From contig CALFEM010000581.1 in assembly GCA_937950105.1 (NCBI GenBank), positions 1 to 6,829 on the forward strand: a stretch of DNA of 6,829 nt. Direction: 5' to 3'. Of this stretch, positions 5,760 through 6,829 are shown in pieces. Each line of letters begins with the position of its first letter. Position 1 is the first letter of the stretch. Source of the DNA: an uncultured Alphaproteobacteria bacterium. Its GTDB lineage: Bacteria; Pseudomonadota; Alphaproteobacteria; Rhizobiales; Hyphomicrobiaceae. A model generated the notes under the pieces. The model saw nothing but the letters and a program-made list of their open reading frames with translations. It made no database searches and was not told the origin of the DNA. The position numbers and the translations under genes are program-made.

Positions 5760-5778
5760 TGCTTTCGGCCCGGTCCAG

Positions 5779-6777
5779 TCAGGCGATCAGCGCTTCCTGC
5801 GGCTCCAGCGTGGCAAGCTCGCGATCGGCCTTTGAGACGTAAGGCACGAAGCCGAGCGCGCGCAGTTCTTGAGCCGCGGTCGCGGCCTTTTCCGCGTCGT
5901 CGAGATATTCGACCACCAGTACCGCTTTGCCCTCGCGCTTCAGCCGCTGCAGCTCCTTCGTCGCGTAGTCGATCTCGCCCCTGGCGTTGCGCCGCGCGCC
6001 GCCCGCCTGCCCGTAGAGCAGCTCTTCCTTGGCGGCGCCGTCGATCGCGGCCCGCACTTCGGCGTGTCCCAGAAGGTTCTCGGCATTCTGCATGATGAGG
6101 CCGAGACCCGGATACTTCGAGCGAACGTAGGCCGAGAGGCGGACGAGAAACCGCACCATCTCCGCTTCGAGATCGTGCGCTTTCGCCAGCTCCTTTTCGC
6201 GCCGTAAGAGATCTTCGTAGACGTCGGCCTTGTCGAGGTAGAGGCCGTCGAAGCCGGCCTTGGCGATGCGGTCGACATAGGCCTGCGGGTTGCCGAACAG
6301 CAGGTTCTGCCAGCCCGCGTCCCAGTAGGCGACGGCGTAGTTCTCCTTCCAGTCGGGGTTCTCCGACAGCAGCCACGCAGGCGGGTCGTTCTTCCACCCC
6401 TTCTGCCAGTAGAAGCGGTAGCTCTCCGCTTCACCGATCGAGAGGTAGGCGTAGACGAGGCGCGGCGGGCCGCCGTAGCGGGCCTTGAGGCGGGCGACTT
6501 CCGCCGGCTTCCACGCGCTGTCGCCGCCGCCGTCGCGCGCGTAGTCGATCACCAGCACATCGAACGGCGAGGCCGCGGCTTCCGCGATGTCGAGGTCCTG
6601 CAACTGATAGGCCCACGAGCGCGCCTTCGCGAGCGCCGCGTAGGGCGGTGTCTGTACGGCCGGACGCGAGCCCTTACGCGATGCTTTCGCCATTTCTGAT
6701 GTCGCTGGTTCAGCCGGCTCGGGGTCCGATGACGTCTTGCCGCCGTCGCCGCTGCCGCCGGCCGAAGCCGCTGGCGG
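5779..6777 (-). CDS. TM1410/GH114-type putative glycoside hydrolase (5' end missing)
   Basis: The last 332 codons of a gene whose start lies beyond the contig end. A low-complexity Pro/Ala/Gly/Ser segment (about 1-45 of the fragment) looks like a linker after a signal peptide or lipobox. The barrel domain follows: S-W-A-Y-Q-L-Q (54-60), F-D-V-L-V-I-D-Y-A-R-D-G (72-83), V-Y-A-Y-L-S-I-G-E-A-E-S-Y-R (108-121), W-x-E-N-Y-A-V-A-Y-W-D (143-153), G-F-D-G-L-Y-L-D-K-A-D-V-Y-E (175-188), M-Q-N-A-E-N-L-L (229-236), E-L-L-Y-G (252-256) and V-L-V-V-E-Y-L-D-D (286-294). These are hallmarks of the MJ1477/TM1410 group related to GH114 endo-alpha-1,4-polygalactosaminidases; acidic residues at the strand ends are candidate catalysts. 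The substrate is unknown, and an exported polysaccharide hydrolase is the inference. An internal ATG (codon 29 of the fragment) is possible but unlikely as the start. The open frame beyond 6777 is translated adapter. Confidence 0.88.
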   Translation of the reverse strand, partial: PPAASAGGSGDGGKTSSDPEPAEPATSEMAKASRKGSRPAVQTPPYAALAKARSWAYQLQDLDIAEAAASPFDVLVIDYARDGGGDSAWKPAEVARLKARYGGPPRLVYAYLSIGEAESYRFYWQKGWKNDPPAWLLSENPDWKENYAVAYWDAGWQNLLFGNPQAYVDRIAKAGFDGLYLDKADVYEDLLRREKELAKAHDLEAEMVRFLVRLSAYVRSKYPGLGLIMQNAENLLGHAEVRAAIDGAAKEELLYGQAGGARRNARGEIDYATKELQRLKREGKAVLVVEYLDDAEKAATAAQELRALGFVPYVSKADRELATLEPQEALIA

Positions 6778-6778
6778 A

Positions 6779-6829
6779 AGATCGGAAGAGCACACGTCTG
6801 AACTCCAGTCACTTAGGCATCGCGTATGC
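6779..6829 (+). other. Illumina TruSeq adapter with index TTAGGC (sequencing artefact)
   Basis: From 6779 the sequence reads the TruSeq read-1 3' adapter (AGATCGGAAGAGC, continuing to CCAGTCAC at 6812). The six-base index TTAGGC (6813-6818, TruSeq index 3) comes next, then the start of the P7 part, with one mismatch at 6822 (G for T). It is not part of the genome. Translated on the minus strand it yields the well-known artefact starts M-C-S-S-D-L and M-T-G-V-Q-T-C-A-L-P-I. Genomic sequence therefore ends at about 6778. Confidence 0.98.

Noticed and set aside
5760..5778. A bidirectional terminator between eipB and the GH114-like gene
   Set aside because: The 19-bp gap has no stem-loop of useful length. 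Any terminator must lie inside the converging genes or be factor-dependent.

Overview
The window is GC-rich chromosomal DNA, most likely from an alphaproteobacterium of the Hyphomicrobiales (Rhizobiales) type. The evidence is an EipB (DUF1849) envelope protein, a DUF482/FemAB-like acyltransferase, a DUF486 membrane protein and the tail of a PQQ-dehydrogenase accessory operon. The genus cannot be fixed from the sequence. The right-hand end is not biological: bases 6779-6829 are an Illumina TruSeq adapter with its index, so the window stops at a contaminated contig end.

Left part (1-935, + strand): the last 81 codons of a quinoprotein-dehydrogenase-associated periplasmic binding protein (XoxJ/MxaJ-like), then a secreted rhodanese-like protein with a Cys-x3-Cys-Trp motif. 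Together they mark the end of a PQQ-dependent alcohol oxidation operon whose dehydrogenase must lie beyond base 1. Bases 936-1170 are non-coding. They hold two direct copies of a 52-bp palindrome-rich element, followed by a small inverted repeat just before a four-helix DUF486 membrane protein (1171-1527).

Middle (1558-4653, - strand): reading leftwards from 4653, a RidA-family protein, a glycerophosphodiester phosphodiesterase 11 bp behind it, a FemAB-like (DUF482) acyltransferase after a 77-bp gap that carries a good promoter candidate, and a HIT-family hydrolase after a 146-bp leader region with a large imperfect stem-loop built on a 7-bp tandem repeat. RidA and the phosphodiesterase look co-transcribed; the other two may have their own promoters.

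Right part: eipB (4848-5759, + strand) is divergent from ridA and encodes a periplasmic envelope-integrity protein with its two conserved cysteines. It converges, with 19 bp between stops, on a 5'-truncated gene for a TM1410/GH114-type putative glycoside hydrolase (5779-6777, - strand). The first residues of the open frame beyond 6777 are translated adapter.

No mobile element, CRISPR array, RNA gene or defence system was seen. All eight protein genes belong to known families. The points most worth a second look are the adapter artefact, the duplicated 52-bp element and the structured leader of the HIT gene.
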